Source of the DNA: Archegozetes longisetosus
Lineage: Eukaryota > Arthropoda > Arachnida > Sarcoptiformes > Trhypochthoniidae
Assembly (NCBI GenBank): GCA_018873245.2
Contig: JAEMBT020000006.1
Coordinates: 10,791,855 to 10,855,854 of the forward strand
DNA length: 64,000 nucleotides
Reading direction: 5' to 3'
This document shows positions 9,681 through 20,200 of the stretch, piece by piece (positions within the stretch are counted from its first letter, which is position 1; each line of letters starts with the position of its first letter). Both the position numbers and the translations under genes were made by a program. The notes under the pieces are model-generated. The model did no database searches, had not been told where the DNA came from, and saw only the letters and a program-made list of their open reading frames with translations.

Positions 9681-10781
9681 ATGGGTTACGATATCTATCG
9701 ATTCCTAAAAGGAAGTGTGAAAGAAGAGTTTTGTTGCATTATTTGTCACGATGTGCTTAGAGAACCCAAAATGATCGGTAAATGCGAACATATATTTTGT
9801 TCGTCATGTATTCTCGAATGGATATCACGTCAAGGAGTTTGTCCAATTGACCGACAGACAATTAAAGTTGAAGAGCTTCGAGAGCCGATGAGATCATTCA
9901 AGTCTCTTTTAGGTCAATTGGAAATAAGTTGTGATTTCGCTTCATTTGGTTGCAGTCAAATAGTTAAGTTGGATCAACTCGAAACGCATATCACCGACTG
10001 TCCTTATAATAACGGATATTTGGCACAAGTTGAATGTCTCTGTGGACAATCTATTACTAAACAAGAGTTGGAAGTGCATCAACGGAATTGCGTCACTTAT
10101 CTCAAGCGAGAAATAGATCGCACGAAGACTTCTATCAATACTTTAAAGAAATCCTTAACGCAAAGAACGACTACAACGAAAAAGACTATATTTGAGGAAT
10201 GGAACGAATGCAATCGACGATACGTTGTCGTCAAATGCGAAATGAAGGCTAATGTCAAAACCGAGGCCATTAAATTGATAAGTGAAGGCTTGAACTCAGA
10301 GAATGATGATTTTATGACTCAAGTAGTCAATCAGCTTACTAAAACTTATAGAGGACTCTGGTTTGGATATGTCGAAACCATAGAATTTGATAAATTGAAT
10401 TCGTATAATTACTCAAAAGAGTCGTTTCTTCAGCTGAAAGTCAAGTCATATCACATATGTTTATTCAAAGTTATTGTAGTACCGATGGTTGAAATGATAG
10501 AAATGGCACGAAAACAGACGAGTCCTTCGGTTACAAACAAGACAATGAATGACTCAATGGTGCAAACAGCGATTGCGTTCGCAAACGAAGCTATTGCAAC
10601 ACATAATAGTTTTACTCAGATATCTAATGCCATTCAGCAAAAATTTACAGAAAAATTCAAAGGCAATTGGAATTGTTTTGCAGGAAATAATAATTACGGA
10701 TTTAATTATGTTAGGAAAGCCAATTCTTCAGTGAATTTGGGCTATAATAATATGACTGTCATTATATGGCAATGCCCTTAA
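9681..10781 (+). CDS. RING / TRAF-like zinc finger protein with two C-terminal LC8-like domains, copy 1
   Basis: A single exon encoding 366 aa. I chose the ATG at 9681 because the protein then starts MGYD, exactly like NRDP1 (RNF41) and like the paralogue downstream; an ATG at 9672 is in frame. RING of the NRDP1 C3HC3D type: C19, C22, C35, H37, C40, C43, C54, D57. TRAF-like zinc finger at about 84-137 (SCDFASFGCSQ...H103...C107, C119, C121, H133, C137), then a short coiled coil to about 160. In place of the NRDP1 USP8-binding domain come two stretches shaped like dynein light chain LC8: residues about 181-264 (RYVVVKCEMKANVKTEAI...LWFGYVETIEF...ICLFK) and about 287-366 (TMNDSMVQTAIAFANEAI...NWNCFAG...YGFNYV...VIIWQCP). 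By family the RING half should be an E3 ubiquitin ligase; a target-binding or dimerising role for the LC8-like half is inference. Confidence 0.85.
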   Translation: MGYDIYRFLKGSVKEEFCCIICHDVLREPKMIGKCEHIFCSSCILEWISRQGVCPIDRQTIKVEELREPMRSFKSLLGQLEISCDFASFGCSQIVKLDQLETHITDCPYNNGYLAQVECLCGQSITKQELEVHQRNCVTYLKREIDRTKTSINTLKKSLTQRTTTTKKTIFEEWNECNRRYVVVKCEMKANVKTEAIKLISEGLNSENDDFMTQVVNQLTKTYRGLWFGYVETIEFDKLNSYNYSKESFLQLKVKSYHICLFKVIVVPMVEMIEMARKQTSPSVTNKTMNDSMVQTAIAFANEAIATHNSFTQISNAIQQKFTEKFKGNWNCFAGNNNYGFNYVRKANSSVNLGYNNMTVIIWQCP

Positions 10782-12153
10782 GCAGACTCCAACAATCACT
10801 GCAATCAACTCATGAGTTGCTGACGACATCAAATATTTTATTAAAATTATTTCATTACAATTGAATCTTATCTCTTTAAACTTTCGGTAACTTTCAAATA
10901 AGTGCAAGTAACTAATACTTTGTATAAGCTTCTTTCTATATAATTGTTCAATAAAATGAATTTTAATTTAGACTTAACGAACTCAAATTTAAATTTGAAA
11001 AGACTTCACAAATATGTTTTAGTTATCGATCAATAAACCTTTAAGTGAATACAAACTTCTCCAAACAAAAGAGTTCATTCAAGTTCTGTTGTGCATCGGC
11101 TCTTTTCACCGAAAATTCCCTTACATTGTTTTGTGATCTCTATGAGAACGGATAAAAATAATTCTAGAAGGAATTTATGTTTGCTCAACAAACCTGAAAG
11201 TTTCTTCCTCATCTAAAATAATTAGAAAATATGAACTTATTGTGCTGAAGACTTTGACTGAATTGAATAAAATGAGCCTATTTCTATAAAGAATTAGAAA
11301 CATGTTACTTGTGAAGCATCAAAAACTTTTATAAGGGAATTTAATCATAATAGGATGAATTGAGAAGCTTCAAATTCCTGAAAAATTAATATTGCATGCT
11401 TCAAAAATTTCTCTGGAACCATGTAACCGAGCTCAGACTATTTTAGTCATCTAATTTTTGAATACAGTCGTAACCAACGGGGACTAGGGGTCTATAGCTG
11501 GAGATTTTTTTAAATTGAAGCGTAAGAGTGTAACGAAAAAATGTGACAAAAACCTTGAGATCGTATTTATTCTATGCATCAATCGATACATCAACCAATG
11601 CTTATTGTTAAACATTAATTAAAGGTTCGAAATTAATTAACAGATATTTGAATGTGAGTATGCGTTTGCCTTAACAAATCAGAGCATTTAATTTTAAGCT
11701 TTTAGCCCAGACCTAAAATTCTGACTACGGAGCTGTATTGAACAATCAGAATATAATGCTAATGCTATTAAAGGTGCTATAAAGTTTTAGTTAATTTTAC
11801 ACCTTTTCTATTAAGTATGCTTTTGAAGTCATTCAATAATATTGCTAGAAACTAACTTAATTTTGTTCTGAAGTTCATCAACAATTAACTATTACCAGGA
11901 AACCTTATCGTATCATTTGGATCAAAAGATAACATTATTCTCATGATCAAATTGTTACAAGATTATTTATAAATGATTTCTTCTGATCATTGTAATGATT
12001 GTATTATCCACTCAATTTCAATAAAGAGCACATAATGGATATGTAGTAATAGTTATCAGTTGCATGTCAGATATGAAATAAAACAATATAAAACATAAAC
12101 CTTATGAGTTAGTGTGTTTCAGACATTGGTTTCAAAAAATAAAATTACTAAAA
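10782..12153. other. Intergenic region between the two RING-LC8 genes
   Basis: 1.37 kb, AT-rich, no gene seen. At 11462-11500 lies a short GC-richer word (CGTAACCAACGGGGACTAGG) that recurs in variant form at about 38267, probably the end of a dispersed repeat. Confidence 0.5.
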
Positions 12154-13251
12154 ATGGGTTACGACATAAATCGTTTTGCAAAGGGTAGTGTTAGTGAAGA
12201 ATTTCTTTGTCCTATTTGCCAGAATGTACTTCAAGACCCACTGTTGGTTGAATCGTGTGAACATATTTTCTGCAAGGATTGTATTCATCGATCTTTACAA
12301 CTGGAAGATAAATGTCCGGTTGATAAGAATAATCTAACTCTTAAACAACTGAGAGAACCGATCAGATCATTCAAAAATCTTTTAGGACAACTCGAGGTTA
12401 GCTGTGAATTCGCTTCTTTTGGGTGCAGTCAATGGATTAAATTGGACGAAATCGAAACACATGTCCAAACTTGTAGTTATGGTCCGCCAGATCGAGACAA
12501 AGTAGACTGTGTTTGTGGCTTAAAAGTGGATAAAAACGAACTGACAGGACATCAATCAAATTGTATCACTCAACTTCAAATGGAATTAGCTCAATTGAAA
12601 TCATCTTTGGAAGAATTGAAGCAAAAAGAGAAAGAGAAAAAACTCCAGAGCAATAATGGTGTTAAAACGCTTTTTGAAGAATGGGTAGACTCTGGAAAGC
12701 AGATAAGAGTATTAAATTGTGATATGTCGGCTGAAAAGAAATCGGATGCTCTGAATTTGATCACAGAGGGTCTGAACAATAATGACATCAATTTTATGCG
12801 AAAGATGACTAGCTTTTTCAGCACGAAATATAGCGACAATTGGCACGCATTAGTTTTTGAGAAGTTTAGCCGTTACAAATACACAAAAGGCAATTACCTT
12901 CTGGTATCTATTGGACGAAAAAGTTTAAGGCTTTTCAAAACGACCACGATTTTAACAACGGATACAATCAAAGAGGCGCGTACTGTTGCTAAACCTGAAA
13001 TTGTTAAGAATACTATGAAAATATTGATGTCTGACGACGCGATGGCATTCGCTGCTAGAGCTGTGTTTGTTGGAGAAACTCTCTTACAGATCGCCTCTCT
13101 CATAAAAGAAAGATTTACGGAGAAACATGGCAGCAATTGGAATTGTCTCGTATCTGCTGATAATTTCGGTTTGAGTTATACACCAAAACAACAGACATCG
13201 ATTAACATGAAATTTGCTGATTTGTTTATTATCATTTGGCAGTGCCCTTAA
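12154..13251 (+). CDS. RING / TRAF-like zinc finger protein with two C-terminal LC8-like domains, copy 2
   Basis: A single exon encoding 365 aa, starting MGYD like NRDP1; the frame extends 14 codons upstream to another ATG at 12112, which is less likely. Same layout as copy 1: C3HC3D RING (LCPICQNVL, CEHIFC, CPVD), TRAF-like zinc finger (SCEFASFGCSQW), a lysine-rich coiled coil at about 140-165, then two LC8-like domains. The first is the clearest in the window: VLNCDMSAEKKSDALNLITE corresponds to [20 protein letters not shown] of LC8, followed by FFSTKYSDNWHALV (LC8 EFDKKYNPTWHCIV) and LRLFKT (LC8 ILLFKS). The second reads MSDDAMAFAARAV, LIKERFTEKHGSNWNCLV, then FIIIWQCP. Over the first 107 residues the two copies match at 62 positions (58%, hand count). 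Tandem and same strand, so an old local duplication is likely. Confidence 0.88.
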   Translation: MGYDINRFAKGSVSEEFLCPICQNVLQDPLLVESCEHIFCKDCIHRSLQLEDKCPVDKNNLTLKQLREPIRSFKNLLGQLEVSCEFASFGCSQWIKLDEIETHVQTCSYGPPDRDKVDCVCGLKVDKNELTGHQSNCITQLQMELAQLKSSLEELKQKEKEKKLQSNNGVKTLFEEWVDSGKQIRVLNCDMSAEKKSDALNLITEGLNNNDINFMRKMTSFFSTKYSDNWHALVFEKFSRYKYTKGNYLLVSIGRKSLRLFKTTTILTTDTIKEARTVAKPEIVKNTMKILMSDDAMAFAARAVFVGETLLQIASLIKERFTEKHGSNWNCLVSADNFGLSYTPKQQTSINMKFADLFIIIWQCP

Positions 13252-14684
13252 CTTACATTCTTTTCTGAATTTAGATGTATTCAGTCTTCTTCCGATTAAA
13301 GTCTTTTTACTCGAAAGCTATGGAATTTTCTCATTAAGAGTTCAAGTCGATATGTTTACAGAATCGATTTTTTAAGAATTCTGTTCAAACAAATTTTGGT
13401 ACAATATAAGATATGAAGCAATAGTTAGAGAACTTATCTCTCTTGAGACTTTAAACTTAAGTTATATTTTCTCAATGTTACTTACAATATATCAATATTT
13501 TAAAATTTAAATAACGCAGTAGACTGTTACTTCTATATTCAAAAAATAAAATATGCAAAAATGTCAAAAAGTTGAGTTGAGTGAATGTATAAAAGCAGTC
13601 TTTTAGAAGAAACTGATGAGTCTTCGGTATTGGGAGAATGTGAGCGCAAAGGTTCTTATATATCGTTTTAACAAAATATGTCTTGTTATTCATAGAACGA
13701 GATGATATGTATTATGATTCTCTCAGAATAAATCAGATCTAATGGATTCTAACGGAAATCACCGCAACTGAAGAGCAGAAAATGTGAGAAGCTTAGATCT
13801 TGCTAAGAATGTATGTCTATCACGATAAATAAACAGTCCATTGTTGATCAGCAGCTTATTATGACATGTTTACAGACAAACCATCAAGTATAAAAATTAT
13901 TATACTGGAGAAGCTAGAAATAACTACCTATTTGAAGGCATCGCAAGCCAATTACGAGCTCATTAATTGGTCAGTTTTATTGAGTTCGATATAAAAATCA
14001 ATATTTAGTTCAAAGTAGGTTCTAAAAGTTTCATAAACGACTCCATTAGTGTTCAAATAAACTAGAAATATAGCGAATTCAACTATTTTCATGTAAAATA
14101 GCTCTTACAACGTACCTTAAACGGGGATTTTAAATTAGAGGTTTTATTACATACTCTTTATGAGTAGATATTTCTGACTTTATCCGTACAGTATTGCATA
14201 TCAATAAGAGAGCACAGGTTTAAGCAGCTGATTAATAATACAGACTTCGTCCTTTGTCAAATTCACTAACTTTAAGTTCGGTTAATTTAGATTATATATC
14301 AGAGCTTTCTAAATTATGGCTCACAAGCTGCGCGGGCTATTGAAGAGAAAATCTGGCCCTCGAAAGGCTTCGAGAAATATTAAAGTAAATCTAATGCATG
14401 AAAAAGTATATGAAAAAATTGTTGTAGCTTTTATAATCTATCTCTTTTATATTTTGTTAAAATAGCAAAAATCTAACTATAGCTGGAATAAGTTCTTAGT
14501 TGGTGTTGATCATTATCAAGAAAATGTAAAATTTTTTGATAAGTTATGAGGCATACCCCGTCCTTATCATTTGAATAAAGGTAAACATTTGCTTAGTCAT
14601 CATCATTACTAATAATCAATAAAAAAAAACTATAGAGTATGTCTCAAAACTTATAAAAATATCTTACATGTTTTCCTAACTATG
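13252..14684. other. Non-coding stretch
   Basis: AT-rich 3-prime flank of the second RING-LC8 gene. The 71-codon frame at 13478-13693 (minus) has no recognisable domain. Nothing else supported. Confidence 0.5.
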
Positions 14685-14692
14685 GTGATGAT

Positions 14693-15306
14693 TAGGGGTG
14701 ACAAAAATATGCTTTTATTTTTCAGGAATATGTATGCAAATATGCCTTTAAAACTTGCGAAATAGGCACTTAAATATGCATTAGAAGGAACACAAAAAGA
14801 CAATCTGATACAAAATATATCTAATTAATAAGATTAGAAATTATTCTTGTTGCATTTAACTACAACGTACATCTTTAGGTTTTCACTTGTCAGTTTTAGT
14901 CTATTTGTTCTTAATATATTTTTATGCCCACTGAAGATTCTCTCAACATTATTTTGAGTTACTGTTGCACACTTGAGATACCCAGTATCATCAGCTTATA
15001 AGTTTTTATCCAATAGAGATGAAAATGTGAATGCCAATCCCATCTTTTATGCGAATGGAAGCAAAAACTTTGAGAATTCTCTATTATTCAGCTCTTCCAG
15101 CGATAAATTCTATCCGTTTAACAACTCGGAGATTATTTTAAGTGTTTTATATCCAAAGATTTTGCCCAAAGCTTCACAAAATTTTTGATAAACTGATCGA
15201 ATCATTTAAAATATTCCATTTCATGCATTTATGTTTTTATGTCCCATAAACCCTTAAATATTCCTTTTTATGCAAATATGCATTTTACATATTTATGCCA
15301 CCCCTA
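14693..15306. mobile_element. hAT element remnant with C-terminal transposase fragment
   Basis: Inverted ends TAGGGGTGRCAWAAATATG at both sides, flanked by a perfect 8-bp duplication GTGATGAT (14685-14692 and 15307-15314), the hallmark of hAT insertion. The interior on the minus strand (about 14966-14836) reads TVTQNNVERIFSGHKNIL, then RLKLTSENLKMYVVVKCN. This is the hAT C-terminal dimerisation region and resembles the end of the transposase at 2932-4861. At 614 bp it is an internally deleted copy. Confidence 0.88.
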
Positions 15307-15314
15307 GTGATGAT

Positions 15315-17274
15315 ATAGCAAAATTTTGAAACATTAGTGAAAATTCAATCTTTATAAGAAACTGAAGCCTTTGTTCGATGGTGTCGTTTACATTCTCTCA
15401 AAGTTGAACTTTGCTCATGTAAGTTATAAGAAATAAGCCTTTAATAGAGGAACTTGAACTGCATCTCTGGAGGAAAGGTTGAAGATTGAACACTGGTCTG
15501 CGATAATGTCTTTCTAATAGAAAGTGGTCCGCGAGAAAAAGCCTGGAAAGCACAATTATATAATATTAAAGCATCGTAATTTTATATGGTTGAACTTTGA
15601 AAAAAGAAAAAATTTTCAAAAACCTTGCCATAACAAACTTTGAATGGCGTCTTTGTTTGGCATAAAATACGAACCATTATTGTTGATAAGATTATGTTTC
15701 CCCTGTCAATCATAGTTTTCTTGTTATTCAAAGATGTATTCGCTTATCCAGAAAGAATAATAACAAGAATTTTTATTTGAAACATAAAAAACTATTCTTA
15801 GCAAAAATGGGTCAAAATAGCAGTTGAGACAACGATAAATCTTTCTCACAGCATTTCATAGCTTGATTATTCACACGGAATTTAGTTTTAACTCAATCCT
15901 CAAATCGATAGCATCAATTTTACTCAATATTATTCCAAATTTCTTCCTATTCTGACTATACATTAAAGTTGAAGAAATTTTATTTTGCCTCATTAATCAA
16001 TTGAAGTGTTTTAAAATAACGTCTCATCTTCGGCATTAAATAACTGAGATGATAGCTCTGAATATTAATTGCAATTGTGTGACAGTTATTATTGTTGTCA
16101 CTATTTATTCAAGTGACAGATCTTTAAGAGCTTGAATTAATGCAACTCGAAGTGCACTTTCTCTTATAAGCAGTTCACATTACAGCTGCATTTGCATATC
16201 AATTTTCTACCTAAGACGAACAACAGAAAAGCGTTATTCAACTCATAAATTGGATTCTTAGCAGAAGATTTTATTCGTTTATCATAATATTGTTCGTAAA
16301 CAGATAAAGAAAAGTTCAAAATTGTTGATCACGAACTTAGAATTTAAGCTCCACTTTGCAGGCAAAAAAGTTCTAGAGTAATCCTATTAAACGAATAAAA
16401 AGGTGGCATTTAGTGGTAATTGTTTATGGAATATGTAGCAAAATATTAAAGGAAAAATGACAAAAGCTTGTCTTTTACAGACTTGATTAATCAAACGAAC
16501 TTTCATTTTACTCTAGAGAAATAAATTGCAATAAAGAAAATAGACTTTAAGTTATTTGTTTTCAATAAGTTAGTAGTGTTAGTAAGCATGAATTTTTTAC
16601 TTAGTCTATAAAAATTGAATTATTAACACATAAGTGAAGCTAATACAAAGAAGATTTTTCATATTTTTTTCTTATTTTATTCGCATATTAGTAATTGGAA
16701 ACGGCAAAAACTTATTCAACAGATGGTTTCTGCATCGATTTAATACATTCTGTAATTAATGCAGGCTACAGTTAGGCTATAATTTGGGAACTTTGGCCTC
16801 AAGTTAAAATTTCAATGAGATATGCTAGGAATAGGATACAAATACCGAATTTCGCCATAACTTATAGTTATATTCGTTTCAATATTGCAATTATACATAA
16901 TTTATTGTCTGTTCGGAATCTTTATAATACAAGCGAATGTATGAGAAATAACAAGAGTGAGAGAAATGAAAGAAGTCAATAGCAAACTGCTGCATTATAA
17001 AATAGCTTGTTTCGATCATGAGCGAAAAGATTGCTCTATTTTCATCCTTTATGGCTGTCTCCTCCCTTTAGATTATAGCAAAAGCTGCCACAGAACAGGT
17101 GCAATCATTGCACTGTTCACTTCAACACTGCATCATTACTCAAAATAATGTTACTTTTTTGATCGATAGTGCATTTTTAGTGTCAAATTCATGTTTTATT
17201 AAGCGTTTCCTCATAAAAAACTATTAACTATCCAGTCAAAGTTTACTGAAAAACGTGTAGAACATTTGGTAGAC
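15315..17274. other. Upstream region of the guanylate cyclase gene
   Basis: 2 kb of AT-rich sequence without a recognised gene. It presumably includes the promoter and 5-prime UTR of the downstream receptor cyclase, but no motif marks them. The 63-codon frame at 16957-17148 has no known relatives that I can see. Confidence 0.5.
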
Positions 17275-20200
17275 ATGTTTGACTTAAAACAGTTAAACGA
17301 TTTTTATCTTGTCGTTTTGGTAACAATTCTTACGATTAGTGTCGACATGACTCAGGGCAAAAAGTTTATAATGGGTTACCTGACCGGAAGTCAACGTAAA
17401 CCTGGTGATGAAGAATATTCGAGACCTGGTCTTCAAATATCGGGTGCAATTAGTTTGGCTGTGGCTGAGATTAATGCTTTTCAACCACTTGTTGACAATC
17501 ATACTCTAGATTTTATAGTTGCAGAAACTTATGGAAGTGAGTCAGAAAGCATTAGACAAACTGCGAGATTATGGGCTGAGGGACAAATTTCGTGCTATAT
17601 TGGGCCACAAGAAACTTGCGTACATGAAGCACGTCTCGCCGATTCATTCAATCTACCCATGATTTCTTATGTGAGTTTGATGTTTTACTTTTAATAAGCA
17701 ATATTAGAATCAGATTTTTGAAAATTGATGCATATTTTAACTCTGAAATTTAGGTCTCTTTATTTTTTCTTATTAAAAATAATGAATATCTTGATTTTCT
17801 CACAAAATCTTTAGCGTTTTGATTATGTCAGCTTCAAAAGTTAAATGTTTGTACCCTATTTAGATGGATTATGTTTCTTATTTCAATTTATGAAACTCAC
17901 TTTTAAATAATTTGCATTGAAAGTGATGCATCAATTTTATATTTATTACATTTAGAAATTTATTCCATAAATTTCCAAATAGATTATCAATAGATTAGGA
18001 ATATATTAACGCTCTAATATGCTTCCTAAGAGTATGCAAGCATCGAGTTTATGTGCAAATAATAAATAGTTCTTCCTAGCTCTTCTAAGCTTAAAGCTTT
18101 AAGTAATGATTTCAGTAATTCAATGAAATCTCAACTTTCCAATAGCAGTCTAGTTGTTTATATAAAGTTTTCATAGTTTTTCGTTACTCAAAGTCCGATT
18201 GATTTATTTTCCTTTTAGATTTGCTCTGAGATTCGTTTCTGTTTTATTATAGTTATAAAACTTTAAGATATAGCTTACGCTTTATTATATTATTGAACTT
18301 AAACGAAAATAAAATTTTTAAAGAAAATCCAAATTCATACGAATTTGCATTAGATTTTTATTACTCAAAAGATATATTCACTGAAATCAATGAATTACAA
18401 GCGAATCGAATGAAATTTTTGAGAGAAAGTGAAAGAGTTATAAAAATGAACTTCAGTATTTATTATATTCATGAAAATCAAAATAATGAGCTTCCTGTTC
18501 ATTGAACAGTCAATAATTTAGCTTATTATACAGCAACGAGTAATATAAATAATATAACTTTCAACTGTTCTTATACTAATTAAGATTTGTACCAAATTTT
18601 GACGAAAAATTCAGGTTAAATAGTTTTGACTGAAGACTAAAATCATTGTTTTTCTTAATGACTATTCATTAGAAGTGTCATTTAGTGTGTCATAAGTTAT
18701 GCATAAATCATTGTGGAATTTCAGATATTCATATCAATTACTGAACACAAATTCATTAATTATAAGACTAAAAGCTTATGAAGTACTTAATCGATTGTGT
18801 AAATATTTTTTGTAGTCTATCTTGAAATAAATGTAGCGTAAAGGATTTTTAAGTAAACCGAACAATAGATTTCTAAAACAATCTGTTCATAAACTCCTCA
18901 GGCAACTTACTACAATTATTTTAGTATCCTATTGAGTCTAGTGAGTCGTAAGTTATTTGAATCTTCAAAGTAACTCAATTTAAGTTTTATAAATAGCTTT
19001 TCTTCAGTTGAATCATAATTTTGAACCTTGCTAGCTAGCTAATACTGATAGATGATTATGAATTTTATACAAGAATAAGACTTACTTTATTTATTCAAAT
19101 TTTATTTAATGAAATATCGAATTTTTAATGTACTATGCATTTATATACAGTATGTAAAGTCTTTATAGATAAAATATGTATCTGAATAATATATATACTG
19201 TATTACATAATTCTAGTACAAAGTTATAAAAAGTTTTTAGGTCTCAACAATTATGGTAGTGATTTGATACCTGTATGTTATGATATGATTTGCGAATATA
19301 ACGGGTGTTTAAAGCATCACATTTTCGGAGATCATATATCACTTTTGACAAAAGCATTTAGTACTTCAAACAAATCGGTTAATGCTTTTTGCGCCTTAAA
19401 TCTTATATCCACAACTCTTTAGTGTCAGAGTTATTTATCAATAATATTTGAACTCGAACAAAATTTTCTTAAGTTCGTTGAACTTTGATTTTAAAATGAG
19501 TGAGAAATTTCATAAAAATTTAATATTTAATACAACTTGTTCTCAACTGTTATTATTGCTTCACTTCGAGTATTCGCGATACTGGTATGTCGAATATCAT
19601 AATTGAATAGCCTCTGGATATCAATATAAAAAGCAAATTAGTTCATCGCTTTGCCTAACATTAAAGTAAAATTTAAATCAGTTTACACATATTTGAAATT
19701 CATATTTAGGTAATTTTCCTTAGTAAACTGGTTTTCACTGTTGTCTCAACTCAGGTCTGATGACTTTGAATAGCAAACCAATCAATCTCTTCTTACACTG
19801 ACCATTTCGTAGTATTGTTGCATTGCTTAGCTAAATCTAATTACAAAACGAAGTGCCCCTTAAATGATACTTTCCTATAAACTAAAAAATGAGTCGAAAT
19901 TCTGATATTCTAATTGAGAAGTCATTTAAAAGGCTGTATTTGAAAGATTGTATGTGATTTAAGTTGTAGAAAAATTCTAACTTAAATTTAAGCTTGTAGC
20001 AGTTCGTTCAATGAAATTACAGTAGTTCGAGATCCAGCATTCTAATGGGATTACAGCTCGTAAATGAGATAATCTTCTCAAAAAGACACAAATTTTAGAA
20101 AACTTCAATTTAAGGAAAATTTCCAGAGATTAGCTTTGCATTCAATATATATTCATGATATCGATGTTTGAGAAGTAAATGTAATTAAATCAATCTTTTT

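Noticed and set aside
16957-17148. 63-codon frame upstream of the guanylate cyclase
   Set aside because: No domain, no splice link to the receptor; chance.
18293-18505. 70-codon frame in the large intron
   Set aside because: AT-rich, no domain, starts on a non-ATG codon; chance.
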